Part shown: piece after piece, positions 19,923 to 32,080 of the stretch
How the letters are laid out: each line of letters opens with the position of its first letter
How positions within the stretch are numbered: the first letter of the stretch is position 1
NCBI RefSeq assembly: GCF_020379485.1
Contig: NW_026016646.1
Span: 62,001 to 126,000, forward strand
Direction of reading: 5' to 3'
DNA from: Brassica napus
Lineage: Eukaryota; Streptophyta; Magnoliopsida; Brassicales; Brassicaceae
DNA: 64,000 nucleotides
Notes under the pieces: generated by a model
Told to the model about the DNA's origin: nothing
What the model saw: only the letters and a program-made list of their open reading frames with translations
Database searches by the model: none
Made by a program: the position numbers and the translations under genes

Positions 19923-22232
19923 TGTGAAGAGAGTATGATCAAGCTCTGACTTCCTAAAGCCTCTTCCATTCAGAGTTGTGCTCAACTTGTTGTACCATGC
20001 CCTTGGTGATTGTTTCAGACCATAGAGAGCTTTCTTTAGTCTGAGAACATTCCCTTTCTTCACCAAGTGCTCTAGACCAGGAGGAGGTAACATATACACT
20101 TCGTCTTCTAGTTCTCCTTGTAGGAATGCATTCTTTACATCCATTTGCCACAAGCCCCACTCAAGATTTACCGCAAGTGATAGGACAATCCTGATGGTAT
20201 GTAGCTTAGCAACTGGTGCAAATGTGTCTATATAATCCTCTCCATATGTTTGAGTAAATCCTCTTGCAACCAACCGAGTCTTCTTTCTATCAATCTGTCC
20301 ATTTGCTAGGTACTTGATTGTGAAGATCCATCTACTAGACACTGCTCTCTTCCCTTTAGGTAACTCACTCTCATACCAAGTGTCATTCTTGATCATTGCA
20401 TTGGATTCAGCTCCTACTGATTCCCTCCATTCCTTGTCCTTCATGGCTTCCTCATATGACTTCGGTACATGGCTCTCATCTAAGCTTACCATGAAGGCAC
20501 AATGTTCTTCTGGATAATGAGCAAAGGAACACACAGCTTGAGAGGGATGTTCCACAGCCTGGGCATTGTAGTACACTCTCGTGTTTACCCAGTTGGAACT
20601 ATCCTTTCTCACTCTAGTGCTTCTTCTCAATGGCTGCACGGCCGGCTCTGGTTCAGGTTCAGTTGTAGTTGCATTAGTTTCCTCCTCTTGATCTTGGCTC
20701 GGTACCTCCCTATCTTCCTGTATCATACTTTGATCATGATCACCTGAGCCTTCTTGATCGTGGCTTTCAACATGTACTTCAGCCGGTTCAGGTGTTGTTT
20801 CCCCCCCATGATCTAAGTTTGATGCCTCGGTAGGTTGTGTGTTTGTTGTGCTGCGTCTTTCCTTCGGATCCTGGGTAGTATGTATCCCAAGCCCCTCTAG
20901 AATGCTTCTAAGGCTGGCCGCTCTATCTGACTCTCTTGTCAATTCTAGCAACTCATCTTGATTCTTTTCCTCATAGAACCCCTTAGCTTCAATGAACTTC
21001 ACATCTCTAGAGACTAGAACCCTTCTAGTAGTAGGATCATAGCACTTGTAACCCTTTTGAGTAGTAGAGTAGCCAACAAACATAGCTCTTGTGCTGGTTG
21101 CTTCAAGCTTGTTTCTCAACTCCTTTGGCCTCAGAACAAAGCATAGACATCCAAAGATTCGCATATGCTCCAATGATGGCTTGTACTTGTTCAAGGCTTC
21201 AAAAGGGGACTGATCCTGTAGAATCTTAGTTGGGATCCGGTTGATTAGATAACAAGATGTAGCCACAGCATCACTCCAAAACCTCTTAGGGACATTTGCT
21301 TGAAACATCATTGACCTTGCCACCTCCATGAGATGCCTATTCTTTCTCTCAGCCACTCCATTTTGCTGAGGAGTATAGGGACAACTCGTTTGGTGTAGTA
21401 TCCCATGTTGAGCTAGATGTTGCTTGAAGGCTTGACCAGTGTATTCCCCACCATTATCTGATCTCAAAATTTTAATCTTGGCATTGTAATGGTTAGTCAC
21501 ATAGTTTTGAAAATTTTTAAAAACTTCAAGCACCCTATCTTTGGTTTGAATAAGTGTTATCCAGGTGTATTTCGATTTTTCATCTATGAATGTGACAAAG
21601 TATTTAAAACTATCCCTAGACAAGCAAGGAGCAGTCCAAACATCAGAGTGAATTAAATCAAAGCACTTGTCATAAACAGTAGATGAAATGGGAAAAACAG
21701 TTTTACAATGCTTGCCTAAGATGCAAGCTTCACAATCCTTATTTTCAAATACCACACCTGGTAACATTAAGTTTAAAGCCCTAACATGGGGATGACCTAG
21801 TCTAGCATGCCACAATGCATTTTTATTCATCATAGAAGCAGAAGTAAATGAGCACAAGTAATCAGAAACAGGAGCTAGTTCTTCAAGTAAATATAAATCT
21901 CCCTTGGTAACTCCTTTTCCAATCAATTGGCTGCTCTCAATATCCTGAAACTTCACATCATTAGGACTGAATATAACATTGCAATTAAGATCTGTAGTGC
22001 ATTTCTTTACAGATAATAGATTTGATGTGAAGTCAGGCATGTAAAATGCTTTAGATTCTTTATCAAACAATTTTAGCTTGCCAATTCCTCTAATTGGGAT
22101 TTTATCTCCATTTGCAATCATGACATGTCCATTTGTAGGTTCAATGTCTCTAATCAAACTAGTATCACTAATCATGTGATGAGATGCTCCTGAATCAACT
22201 ACCAATGGTTTAAACAGATTGTGTGCAATATG
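19923..22232 (-). pseudogene. COP1a gag-pol, middle segment (protease, integrase, N-terminal RT)
   Basis: The 770 codons begin near the protease motif [11 protein letters not shown]. Then come the integrase HHCC finger (WHARLGHPHVRAL...[10 protein letters not shown]), the D,D,E core ([28 protein letters not shown]), an acidic linker rich in D, Q and E, and the RT N-terminus ([39 protein letters not shown]). COP3a cuts it on the N-terminal side between the histidine-rich protease lead-in and gag. NA5a cuts it on the C-terminal side just before YVDD. The frame stays open into both neighbouring LTRs, but those extra codons are artefacts. Confidence 0.92.
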
Positions 22233-22322
22233 TGTTGAGTTGAGTTGATTATATTGGTATGGAGAGAAGAGGAGTTGAAGAGGAGAAGAGATGGAGAAGC
22301 TTAGGGGGTTTGGGTGTGAATG

Positions 22323-22368
22323 GTACGGACGTCCGTACAAGGCCGTACATGGCCGTACCGTCCGTACC
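22323..22368 (+). promoter_or_regulatory. U3 GTACGG/CCGTAC cluster, COP3a LTR
   Basis: Five or more overlapping copies occur in 46 bp, starting GGTACGGACGTCCGTAC and ending CCGTCCGTACC. The first part is palindromic. The cluster lies about 245 bp upstream of the TATA box. Confidence 0.55.
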
Positions 22369-22610
22369 AAAGGTCTCGACCAAAACTTACCCAACTCGAC
22401 CAAGTGAAACGGTAACAAGGGAGTGTTACCTTGGGGACTTAAGGAGAAGGGATCAGACCGTTGAGTGGATAAGGGAAGAGCGTGCCAGGCTGGAACAGGC
22501 TGTAAAGAGGCAAAGCGTGTGAGCCTTACCATCCAATCATCCGGAAAGCAACCTTGACTCTACATGCTTCAATAGTGCCCATTTCGCCTCTTGTAAACCC
22601 TAATGCCTTC

Positions 22611-22620
22611 TATATAAATA
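22611..22620 (+). promoter_or_regulatory. COP3a LTR TATA box
   Basis: TATATAAATA lies about 180 bp before the LTR end and is followed by a CT-rich transcribed stretch. Confidence 0.65.
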
Positions 22621-22798
22621 TGTAACCTCACTCATTAATAAGATCAATAAGTTCGAGTCTCTCTAATCTCTTAGACTATGGTTTTCTCTTAGACACTAAA
22701 CGGCTCTTTCTAGTCTCTTAATCTTTCACAAACTTCTCTTAATCACTTCCTAAACACTCTCTTTATTCTAATCACTCTAAAGATCTCTTAATCTCATA

Positions 22799-22816
22799 TG
22801 GTATCAGAGCCAGGTT
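22799..22816 (+). other. COP3a primer binding site (initiator tRNA-Met)
   Basis: TGGTATCAGAGCCAGGTT directly follows the LTR end CATA. Downstream GAATCTGG can pair with CCAGGTTC through one G-U pair. Confidence 0.92.
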
Positions 22817-23011
22817 CATTTGAATCTGGGGTTTGATCTTTAGAGAGTTACAAGCTAAACGTCTTTGAAGCTACACACGAGTAGTCTTGAAGGTGTTGAA
22901 GCTGTGGTTCGTTCTAGTTGAAGCTGTGCTACGTTCTGTGGGTTTGCGTGATTCTAGACTCAAGGTTGGTGTGTACGAGATCCAAGATACAAGTTTTCAA
23001 GTCAAGCAAAG

Positions 23012-26000
23012 ATGGAACAGGGGATGAACATGAGGATGAAGGTAGCGGTTACTTTCAAAGGTAGCAACTACCTTGTGTGGTCTCGGATGGTGAAGACTGC
23101 GGTGGGAAGTAAGGGTTTGTGGGGGCACATCACAACAGGGGAGGCTCCGAAACTCATTACTCAGGGAGGAGATCAAGAAGAGGTCTCCAATGAAGCGGCT
23201 GTGGAGAAATGGCAACAAGAAGACATGCTGGTGATGACGGTTCTACACGCATCCTTGGACCCAGCTATCTTGGATGCCTACAGCTACTGTGAATCAGCCA
23301 AGGAGCTGTGGGACACGCTGAAGAAGGTGTATGGGAACATTTCCAACCTCAGCCGTGTGTTTGAAGTGAAGCTAGCGATCAACCGTCTTGCACAAGAGGA
23401 CATGGAGTTCACTAAGCACTTGGGGAGGTTCAGGTCCTTATGGTCAGAGCTGGAGATGCTGAGGCCGAGCACAACTGATCCAGATCAGTTGAATGAGAGG
23501 CGCGAGCAAGACAAGGTCTTTGGTCTGCTTCTCACACTGAACCCGGCCTACACCCAGCTCATCCAGCACATGTTAAGGTCAGACAAGCTTCCGGACCTTG
23601 AGGAGGTGTGTGCACAAATCCAAAGGGAGCAGGGATCTATGGGTTTGTTTGGAGGAAAGGGGGAGCTCTCTCTTGCCAATCAAGCAGCTCATGAGGATTC
23701 AACCGAGGCTCCACAAGCAAACAAGGCATCTCACGGGAAGTACGAGGACAGGAAGTTCAATGGCAACTGTGATCATTGCAAGAAGCATGGTCATAAGAAG
23801 AGCCAATGCTGGATACTGCACCCACACCTCAAGCCGGCCAAGTTCATGAAGGAGCGTGAGGGAAGGGCAAATGTGACTGAAGGTTCAAGTGGAGCTGGCA
23901 CCAGCAAGATCAGTGAAGTGGATGGGCTTGGAGGCAATGATGGGAATGGGAAGTCTCTGGTGGCTTACACAGGCGCCTCAAGCTCCCGCAGCAATGATGA
24001 CTACATCAAGAGATCAGACCTTGATGCCCTCTTCAAAATGCTAAAGGAAAACGGTAACACTTACGGTTATTCCTTTGGAGCTTCTATGATTGCATATAAG
24101 GATGATCACTTGATTAGAGAACTAGTAGAACGGTTAGAAGCTAGGAATGGGTATAGACATGCTCACATTGCTAGAACTGATAAGATGCATCCATCACTTA
24201 GTAATCTATGTCATAATGCTAAACGAGTAAGTAAACCATTGATTGTTGATTCTGGTGCATCACATCATATGATAAGTGATGAAAACTTGATTAAGGATAT
24301 AGAACCTACACATGGGCATGTGATGATAGCAAATGGGGATAAGATACCCATTAGAGGAATAGGAAAGCTTAAGCTGTTTAACAAAGATTCTACAGCTTTT
24401 TACATGCCTGAATTCACATCAAACCTATTATCAGTGAAGAAATGTACTAATGATTTACAATGCAATGTTATCTTTAGTCCTAATGATGTGAAGTTTCAGG
24501 ATATTGAGAGCAGCAGATTGATTGGGAAAGGGGTGACTAAGGGAGATCTCTATATGCTTGAAGAACTCACTTCTGTTCCTGATTATAGTTGCTCGTTTAC
24601 TTCTGCTTCTTTGTTGAATAAAAATGCATTGTGGCATGCTAGAGTAGGACACCCTCATGTTAAAGCTTTGAACTTAATGGTACCAGGTGTTGTGTTTGAG
24701 AACAAGGATTGTGAAGCTTGTATTTTAGGCAAGCATTGTAGAACTGTGTTTCAAAAGTCTACTACCGTTTATGATAATTGCTTTGATCTAATTCACTCAG
24801 ATGTGTGGACTGCCCCTTGCTTATCTAGAGATAGTTATAAGTATTTTGTCACATTCATTGATGAAAAATCCAAATACACCTGGTTAACCTTAATTCAGAC
24901 CAAAGATAGGGTACTTGATGCATTTAGGAACTTTCAAACTTATGTAACTAACCATTATCATGCTAAGATTAAAATTTTGAGATCAGATAATGGAGGGGAG
25001 TACACGAGTCATGCATTCAAGCAACACCTATCACAACATGGGATCCTACATCAAACAAGCTGTCCTTATACTCCACAGCAAAATGGAGTGGCTGAAAGGA
25101 AGAATAGGCATCTCATGGAAGTGGCAAGGTCACTTATGTTTCAGAGTAATGTTCCAAAGAGATTTTGGAGTGATGCGGTTGCCACTGCTTGTTACCTGAT
25201 AAACAGAACCCCAACCAAAGTTCTGAATGAGAAGGCTCCATTTGAAGTTCTGAACAGGTACAAGCCAGCTCTTGATTATTTGCGAGTCTTTGGGTGCCTA
25301 TGCTTTGTACTCAAACCAGGAGAGATGATCAACAAGCTAGAAGCAAGAAGCACTAAGGCTGTGTTCATAGGATACTCAGCTACACAGAAAGGATACAAAT
25401 GCTATGATCCTATAGCAAGGAGAGTTCTTGTATCTAGAGATGTGAAGTTCTTGGAAGATAGAGGATACTATGAAGAAAAGAATCAAGAAGACCTGAAGGA
25501 CTTAACATCAGACAAGGCCACCACCTTGCGGATCATTCTTGAAGGTCTTGGAATCAGTACATCCCAGGATCCAAGAAATCACGCAACTACACCTCCTGAA
25601 GTTGGTTCACCATCCCACCTTGATCATGAGGGAGGAGAGGAGCATGAGGAGCCTATGCAAGAGGCCAACCAAGATGAAGGAGGAGTAGAGAATGAAGGAG
25701 AAGAGAGCATAGGCTCGGATGGTCATGGACATGATCATGGTGTGACACAAACACCTTCTCAAGATGAAGTGGTAGAAGAACAACAGGAAGAAGAACCGGT
25801 TGTGCAGCCACTAAGAAGGAGTACAAGGATAAGGAAGGATCCTTCCAGTTGGGTAAACACGAGAGTGTACTACAATGCCCAAGCTGTGGAGCATCCTTCT
25901 CAAGCCGTGTGCTCCTTTGCTCAATATCCAGAAGCACATTGCGCTTTCATGGTAAACTTGGATGAGAATCACATCCCAAGAAGCTATGAAGAAGCAATGA

Positions 26001-26327
26001 AAGATAAAGAATGGAAGGAATCAGTTGGAGATGAGGCAGGAGCAATGATCAAGAATGATACATGGTATGAGAGTGAGTTACCAAAAGGGAAGAAGGCTGT
26101 GACTAGTAGATGGATATTCACAATCAAGTACAAAGCGGATGGAAAGGTTGAGAGGAAGAAGTCAAGGCTAGTTGCAAGAGGTTTCACTCAAACTTATGGA
26201 GAAGATTACATAGAAACCTTTGCACCAGTAGCTAAACTCCACACAATCCGGATTGTACTGAGCTTAGCTGTGAATCTTGGATGGGGGTTATGGCAAATGG
26301 ATGTGAAGAATGCGTTTCTACAAGGTG
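23012..26327 (+). pseudogene. COP3a gag-pol, N-terminal segment (gag to N-terminal RT)
   Basis: It starts at [17 protein letters not shown], 195 bp after the PBS, and runs 1105 codons plus one base before NA6. Domains are copia Gag ([21 protein letters not shown] at about 20-40, [12 protein letters not shown] near 100), zinc knuckle [14 protein letters not shown] (about 253) and protease [11 protein letters not shown] (about 413). The integrase finger WHARVGHPH...[10 protein letters not shown] (about 541-575) and integrase core ([24 protein letters not shown] at about 595-700) follow, then the acidic linker, then RT up to [12 protein letters not shown]6 splits RT upstream of YVDD. The few codons after 26327 belong to NA6. 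Confidence 0.93.
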
Positions 26328-26537
26328 TGTTAACTTGAAGAGAAGAAGTGGAGAAGCAAAAGTGATGAGTTGAGTTGGTGCTTGTGCAAAGACATGGCAA
26401 GATCTTCAGAGATTGTATGTTAAGGCTTTGGGAGAGTCTTAAGGCTTCAGAAGTGGTTTGATGAGTGTGCAAAGATAGGGTTAAGTCCAGGAGGGACTTA
26501 GACACCATTTAGAGAAGATTTGGGTCAGACAGTAACT

Positions 26538-26577
26538 CCAAAGTTACCACAGTAACTTTGGAGAGTTACCACAGTAA
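26538..26577 (+). promoter_or_regulatory. GTTACCACAGTAAC dyads in the NA6 U3
   Basis: CCAAAGTTAC (26538-26547) and GTAACTTTGG (26552-26561) form a perfect 10-bp inverted repeat with a 4-nt spacer. GTTACCACAGTAA is repeated at 26565. COP4's LTR carries the same core. Confidence 0.5.
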
Positions 26578-26610
26578 GATTGGAGAAGTTTGGGCAAGTT
26601 GGTGTAAAAG

Positions 26611-26672
26611 TGAATAGTGAATCACTAGTCACTATTCAGGTTGACTATTCACTATTTGGATCACTATTCAGG
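26611..26672 (+). repeat. CACTATTCA / TGAATAGTG repeats in the NA6 LTR
   Basis: The motif occurs once inverted (TGAATAGTGA) and at least three times direct within about 60 bp, upstream of the TATA candidate. Both LTRs carry it. Confidence 0.6.
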
Positions 26673-27284
26673 ATGTGAGGCACCAAGGTTTGAATCTAGT
26701 CAAAGGGAATCAAGAAGATGCTGTGTGGAGCTGATTGGTTACTTTGGAGCATGGACAGGCTGGCTGTTGCTGTAAAGGAAGAGCAGCCACGACCATGCAC
26801 CTAGACTGATCTGTAGACAGATACAAAGGAGCCTAAGGAGAGCCAATCACAGCACAGCCTTGGTTTGAATTAAAGTGAGCCAGCTTAGCTTATCCAATCA
26901 GCACACATCACTCAGATTACAACAAGACCAACTCATCCTCACCATCCATTCCCCTTAAGTTATTTCTATCCATTAGATATAGGTTTATGAGTTTGCAAGA
27001 GTGTAAAACCTATATAAAGACCCTCATGGGCGTTTGTAACTCTCTTAAGAGAGTATGGGGGATTTCCCCAACTCCTTCATAAATATAAAAGTGTGTTCTT
27101 GATCAGATTCCCTTAATCTACCCCTTTCTTAGTCTCTAATCTCTTAATCTCTCTAAGTCTCTTTGTTTCTGATTCAAGTTGATACTAGTTTCATCAGACC
27201 TCTTATTCAACTAGTTCAAGACCTTATTCTCTGCCTCTAATGGCTTCTCATACACATACACAGCCAGAGTTCTCAAATCTCATA

Positions 27285-27302
27285 TGGTATCAGAGCCAGG
27301 TT
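27285..27302 (+). other. NA6 primer binding site (initiator tRNA-Met)
   Basis: TGGTATCAGAGCCAGGTT adjoins the LTR end CATA. It is followed by CATCAGAACCTG, able to form the PBS-edge hairpin. Confidence 0.92.
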
Positions 27303-29405
27303 CATCAGAACCTGAGCTGAGCTTCCGCAAATCCACAGCTCTCATCTCAGCTCAAACCAAACCCTTGAAGTCATATCCATCCGAGTTCAGCTCTTGAAGA
27401 AGAAGAGACTTGAAGCCATGGAGTGTTATCCTGTCCCTCAAGCCGTTGCTGTGTGTACCTGATGGAGAGAGTCTCATTGGAAGCAAAGGAGGATGGAGAG
27501 GCGTCATGAACCTCAAGCCAAAACTCCTTGTCCAAGAGCTTGTTACATCCTGCTACAAGAAAGATGAAGTGAAGAGAAGCAGGCTTGATAGTATGGAGCA
27601 AGGAGGGGTCTTTGGATGTGAGAAACAAGAAGGAGGCCATGGACTGAAGGAGAAGGAGTTGGGTGACGACCTAGACTCTTGAATCCAACCATATCATGGC
27701 CAGATTGCCTTTGGAGGTTTAAGGAACCAACCTGGTTCCTTGTGTAAGCGATTCTTAAAACCTTCTTGATAATGAGCTTGTGTTGTGTTATTGCCTGGTT
27801 AGTGTGATGTGTATTGATTGAAAAACCCTGAGGATAATGTGTGATTGCTAAATATAATTAGTTGAATCTGTCCCAGGATGCTTTAAAGGCTTGTTTAGTG
27901 TTTAAAGAGTAAAATGCTTGCTCCTGTTAAGTAATGAGTTTGCTAAATGTGAAATGATATTGTTTGAAGCTCATGAACTGAAAACAGATTGAAAGTAATG
28001 CATTGTCTGATGATAAGTGATGATAGTAATGCTTAGCCTAAGTTATAAATGAATGTGTGATGAATTGTATTGTTGCATTCATGAATTAAAACTGATTAAG
28101 GTTAGTGCATACTGTCAAATGGCTGTCTTACATTGAAGCATTAGATTCATGTCTAAATGCTGAGAAAAGAAGCTTTAAAAATTGCCTAAGTAGCTTGTAT
28201 TGAATCTGTTAGGATCATGCTAGTGCTTAGAGAGTTTGCTTGCAAAGATTAGAACTTGAAAATGTCTAGTTTAATCTGTTGCATTGCTTAAAGACATTGG
28301 TGTTCAAACTTGATGATGCATCAAGGGTTGACCCAATGCACTTGTGTCTTATCTTTGCTGGAGTTTGAGTGATGTTTCAGGTTCACAAGAGGTGTTCTTG
28401 GTTCACCATCCATCCGAGTTGAAAGAGGAAGACTTTGCCCATTGTGTGGAGCAATGGAGAGTTGAGAAAGAAGTGGTGATGCACCACTGGTGTGAAGTCT
28501 CACTGAAGCTCACTTGCAAGCTTGGACCTATACTCAATCCAAGCTTGAGGAGGGGAGTTTAGTGAGCTTCCAACCGATCCAAGAAGTCCATTGCAACCAT
28601 CTGAAGAAGGAGCCATCCGGGCTTAGGCTGTGGCGAGTCTATTCAAGAGAGTACTCAAACTAAGACAGAGTACTCTTGGCTGTGAGAAGATGAAGGCAAC
28701 TCTATCAAGGCGGCTTCTAGTGTGAAGTGATTGGAGAGATAGCTGAAGCTTCCACAAGCATTCCATGAAGATGGCAAGATCAGAAGAGAAGCGGCAATGG
28801 TGTGTGTGTGAGGATCATGAAGCAATCCATTCAAGCTTGTTCCTGTGAGAGTCTCAAGCTTGAGGGGGAGTGTTGAAGCTTACATGATCCAAGAGAGCTT
28901 GGTGGTTATTCTAGAAGAGGAAGCAACCTGTTGAGAAGTATGATGAAGGATGAAGAAGCAATGTCCAAGGCGGCGTCAAGTGTTGAGGTGATTGGAGAGT
29001 GGCTGAAGCATCCTCATGTAGCTCAAGCAACAAGGTGGCGACTCTAGAAGAAGAAGAAGCAGCCAAGACTCAGTAAGAGAAGTTGTATCTCCAAGAAGAG
29101 GCTGATCTGGTGTGTCCGAGCACTTCAACCTAACAAGAGGTTAGGTGAAAGGGGGAGAGACCAAGATTAGACAGTAAGGAGAGTACAAGGCGTGGGATGA
29201 TTGTAGAGGCCATGATCTAGAGTCTTTGTGTCCCTTACATTGTTGGTAAGGCACAAAGACTCACTGGCCAATCCCTAGGCCTTGGAGACTTTACTCTTTT
29301 TCCCTCATCAAGGTTTTGTCCCAAAGGGTTTTCCTTGGTGAGGTTTTTAATGAGGAAGTTCTTCAAGGTTCCAAGCTTGACTTAGGATCAACTAGAGTCA
29401 AGCTT
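27303..29405 (+). other. NA6 internal region, non-coding
   Basis: I see no gag or pol motif. The longest frame (about 90 codons, 27410-27682) has no recognisable feature and its orthologous place in the other NA elements is not conserved. Two PPT-like tracts are internal. One at 28862-28870 is followed by TGTTGAAG, which mimics a PPT-LTR junction. Degenerate GGCGGC repeats lie at about 28700 and 28970. The GGTTTTGTCCCA-type box lies at about 29288-29353. Confidence 0.8.
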
Positions 29406-29414
29406 GAGGGGGAG
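29406..29414 (+). other. NA6 polypurine tract
   Basis: GAGGGGGAG directly precedes the 3' LTR start TGTTAACT. Confidence 0.88.
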
Positions 29415-30371
29415 TGTTAACTTGAAGAGAAGAAGTGGAGAAGCAAAAGTGATGAGTTGAGTTGGTGCTTGTGCAAAGACATGGCAAGATCTTCAGAGAT
29501 TGTATGTTAAGGCTTTGGGAGAGTCTTAAGGCTTCAGAAGTGGTTTGATGAGTGTGCAAAGATAGGGTTAAGTCCAGGAGGGACTTAGACACCATTTAGA
29601 GAAGATTTGGATCAGACAGTAACTCCAAAGTTACCACAGTAACTTTGGAGAGTTACCACAGTAAGATTGGAGAAGTTTGGGCAAGTTGGTGTAAAAGTGA
29701 ATAGTGAATCACTAGTCACTATTCAGGTTGACTATTCACTATTTGGATCACTATTCAGGATGTGAGGCACCAAGGTTTGAATCTAGTCAAAGGGAATCAA
29801 GAAGATGCTGTGTGGAGCTGATTGGTTACTTTGGAGCATGGACAGGCTGGCTGTTGCTGTAAAGGAAGAGCAGCCACGACCATGCACCTAGACTGATCTG
29901 TAGACAGATACAAAGGAGCCTAAGGAGAGCCAATCACAGCACAGCCTTGGTTTGAATTAAAGTGAGCCAGCTTAGCTTATCCAATCAGCACACATCACTC
30001 AGATTACAACAAGACCAACTCATCCTCACCATCCATTCCCCTTAAGTTATTTCTATCCATTAGATATAGGTTTATGAGTTTGCAAGAGTGTAAAACCTAT
30101 ATAAAGACCCTCATGGGCGTTTGTAACTCTCTTAAGAGAGTATGGGGGATTTCCCCAACTCCTTCATAAATATAAAAGTGTGTTCTTGATCAGATTCCCT
30201 TAATCTACCCCTTTCTTAGTCTCTAATCTCTTAATCTCTCTAAGTCTCTTTGTTTCTGATTCAAGTTGATACTAGTTTCATCAGACCTCTTATTCAACTA
30301 GTTCAAGACCTTATTCTCTGCCTCTAATGGCTTCTCATACACATACACAGCCAGAGTTCTCAAATCTCATA
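29415..30371 (+). repeat. NA6 3' LTR
   Basis: It is 957 bp, ends CATA and is followed by AGGTG, the target duplication. Confidence 0.92.
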
Positions 30372-30376
30372 AGGTG

Positions 30377-31575
30377 AACTTGAGGATGAAGTGTATATGC
30401 ATCCACCTCCAGGCCTTGAACACTTAGTGAAGAGTGGAAATGTGTTGAGACTGAAGAAAGCCATCTATGGGCTGAAGCAATCACCAAGAGCTTGGTACAA
30501 CAAGTTGAGTACTACTCTGAATGGCCGAGGCTTCAAGAAGTCTGAACTAGATCACACCCTCTTCACACTCACGACTCCCTCAGGTATGATTGCACTTCTT
30601 GTGTATGTTGATGATATCATTATCACAGGGAGTGATAAGGAAGGTATCATAGCAACCAAGGAGTTTCTTAAATCCATGTTTGAGATTAAAGACTTGGGAG
30701 AAATGAAATATTTTCTTGGAATTGAGATATGTAGATCCAAGGAAGGTTTGTTCATGTCCCAAAGGAAGTATACACTTGATCTTTTGAAAGGTGCAGGTGC
30801 TTATGGAGGCAAGACAGCAAGGATGCCTATGGAGGATGGCTACAAAGTCCCACGAGAGGGGGAGATTGAAGACAGCAAACCTTATCAGGATCCTAAACTC
30901 TATAGAAAACTAGTTGGCAAATTGATTTATCTCACTATAACTAGACCTGACATTTGTTTTGCTGTGAATCAGGTGAGTCAACACATGCAAGTACCTAAGG
31001 AACATCATTGGCGCATGGTGGAGAGGATCTTGATGTATCTCAACGGCTCACCTGATCAAGGAGTATGGATGGGCTGCAATGGAAGCACTGAAGTGGTGGG
31101 ATACTGTGATGCGGATTGGGCTGGTGATAGAGCAGACAGGAGATCAACCACAGGCTATTGCACATTCATTGGAGGCAACTTGGTGACTTGGAAGAGTAAG
31201 AAGCAGAAGGTGGTGTCTTGCTCAAGTGCAGAAGCTGAGTATAGAGCTATGCTGAAGCTCACCAACGAGTTAGTATGGATCAAAGGCATCTTGAAGCATT
31301 TGGAGATTGATCAAGCCACGCCAATGACCATGCATTGTGACAACCAAGCAGCTATCCACATTGCCTCCAACTCGGTGTTCCATGAGAGAACCAAGCACAT
31401 TGAAGTTGATTGCCACAAGGTGAGGCAGATGATCATCTTAGGAGTCATCTTGCCATGCTACACAAGAAGTGAAGATCAGTTAGCGGATGTGTTCACCAAG
31501 GCTGCAAGGCAGAAGACAATGGAGTCCATTCACATACGGTTGGGCCTCATTGATCTTGGGAAGAGAAGAAGCTGA
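30377..31575 (+). pseudogene. COP3a gag-pol, C-terminal segment (RT catalytic part and RNase H)
   Basis: It continues in the frame of 23012-26327 once NA6 and one target copy are set aside. It carries ELEDEVYMHPPPGLEH, YVDDIIITGSD, the connection region, and RNase H motifs GYCDADWAGD, SSAEAEYRAM, HCDNQAAIHIA and DQLADVFTKA, ending DLGKRRS. It is separated from its own LTR promoter by NA6, so the RT as encoded is broken. Confidence 0.93.
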
Positions 31576-31595
31576 TCCCCTTGGCTGTGAGGTCT

Positions 31596-31660
31596 TTACT
31601 CTTTTTCCCTTATCAAGGTTTTATCCCAATGGGTTTTCCTTGGTAAGGTTTTTAATGAGG
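31596..31660 (+). promoter_or_regulatory. Conserved box between pol and PPT, COP3a
   Basis: It includes CTTTTTCCCT, GGTTTTATCCCAATGGG, TTTTCCTT and AAGGTTTTTAATGAGG. The same series lies at the equivalent place in all COP and NA elements here and inside both gypsy LTRs. It may act in RNA 3' processing or reverse transcription; no role is shown by the sequence itself. Confidence 0.5.
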
Positions 31661-31706
31661 AAGATCTCATAGCTATCCAAGCTTAGGCTTTTACAAAGCT
31701 AAGCTT

Positions 31707-31715
31707 GAGGGGGAG
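31707..31715 (+). other. COP3a polypurine tract
   Basis: GAGGGGGAG directly precedes TGTTGAGTTG. Confidence 0.9.
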
Positions 31716-32080
31716 TGTTGAGTTGAGTTGATTATATTGGTATGGAGAGAAGAGGAGTTGAAGAGGAGAAGAGATGGAGAAGCTTAGGGGGTTTGGGTGT
31801 GAATGGTACGGACGTCCGTACAAGGCCGTACATGGCCGTACCGTCCGTACCAAAGGTCTCGACCAAAACTTACCCAACTCGACCAAGTGAAACGGTAACA
31901 AGGGAGTGTTACCTTGGGGACTTAAGGAGAAGGGATCAGACCGTTGAGTGGATAAGGGAAGAGCGTGCCAGGCTGGAACAGGCTGTAAAGAGGCAAAGCG
32001 TGTGAGCCTTACCATCCAATCATCCGGAAAGCAACCTTGACTCTACATGCTTCAATAGTGCCCATTTCGCCTCTTGTAAA
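31716..32080 (+). repeat. COP3a 3' LTR, first part
   Basis: The first 365 bp of the LTR, up to GTAAA, where COP4 is inserted. The remainder is at 37562-37762. Confidence 0.93.

Larger units (their letters stand above)
22233..22798 (+). repeat. COP3a 5' LTR
   Basis: The 566-bp LTR begins TGTTGAGTTGAGTTG and ends CTTAATCTCATA against the PBS. COP3b LTRs are also 566 bp. Confidence 0.93.
26328..27284 (+). repeat. NA6 5' LTR
   Basis: It begins TGTTAACTTGAAGAG and ends TCAAATCTCATA. TATATAAA at 27011-27018 is the TATA candidate. Upstream it carries GTTACC dyads (26538-26577) and CACTATTCA repeats (26611-26672). Confidence 0.92.
26328..30371 (+). mobile_element. NA6: non-autonomous LTR retrotransposon (4.04 kb)
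   Basis: It has two 957-bp LTRs, an 18-nt PBS, a GAGGGGGAG PPT and a 2.1-kb internal region without gag or pol. The target duplication AGGTG is at 26323-26327 and 30372-30376. Ends are TG..TA. One LTR difference was seen (G near 26528, A near 29615). It shares internal segments with NA5a, NA7 and NA8 (for example the GATGTTTCAGGTTCACAA region) but has a different LTR. Confidence 0.93.

Noticed and set aside
22233..22532. N-terminal 100 codons of the minus-strand frame that ends at 19905
   Set aside because: They are antisense COP3a LTR. The frame continues across the insertion junction. The same applies to end codons of frames at 51561-54077, 59881-62013, 62782-63984 and 37741-38946.
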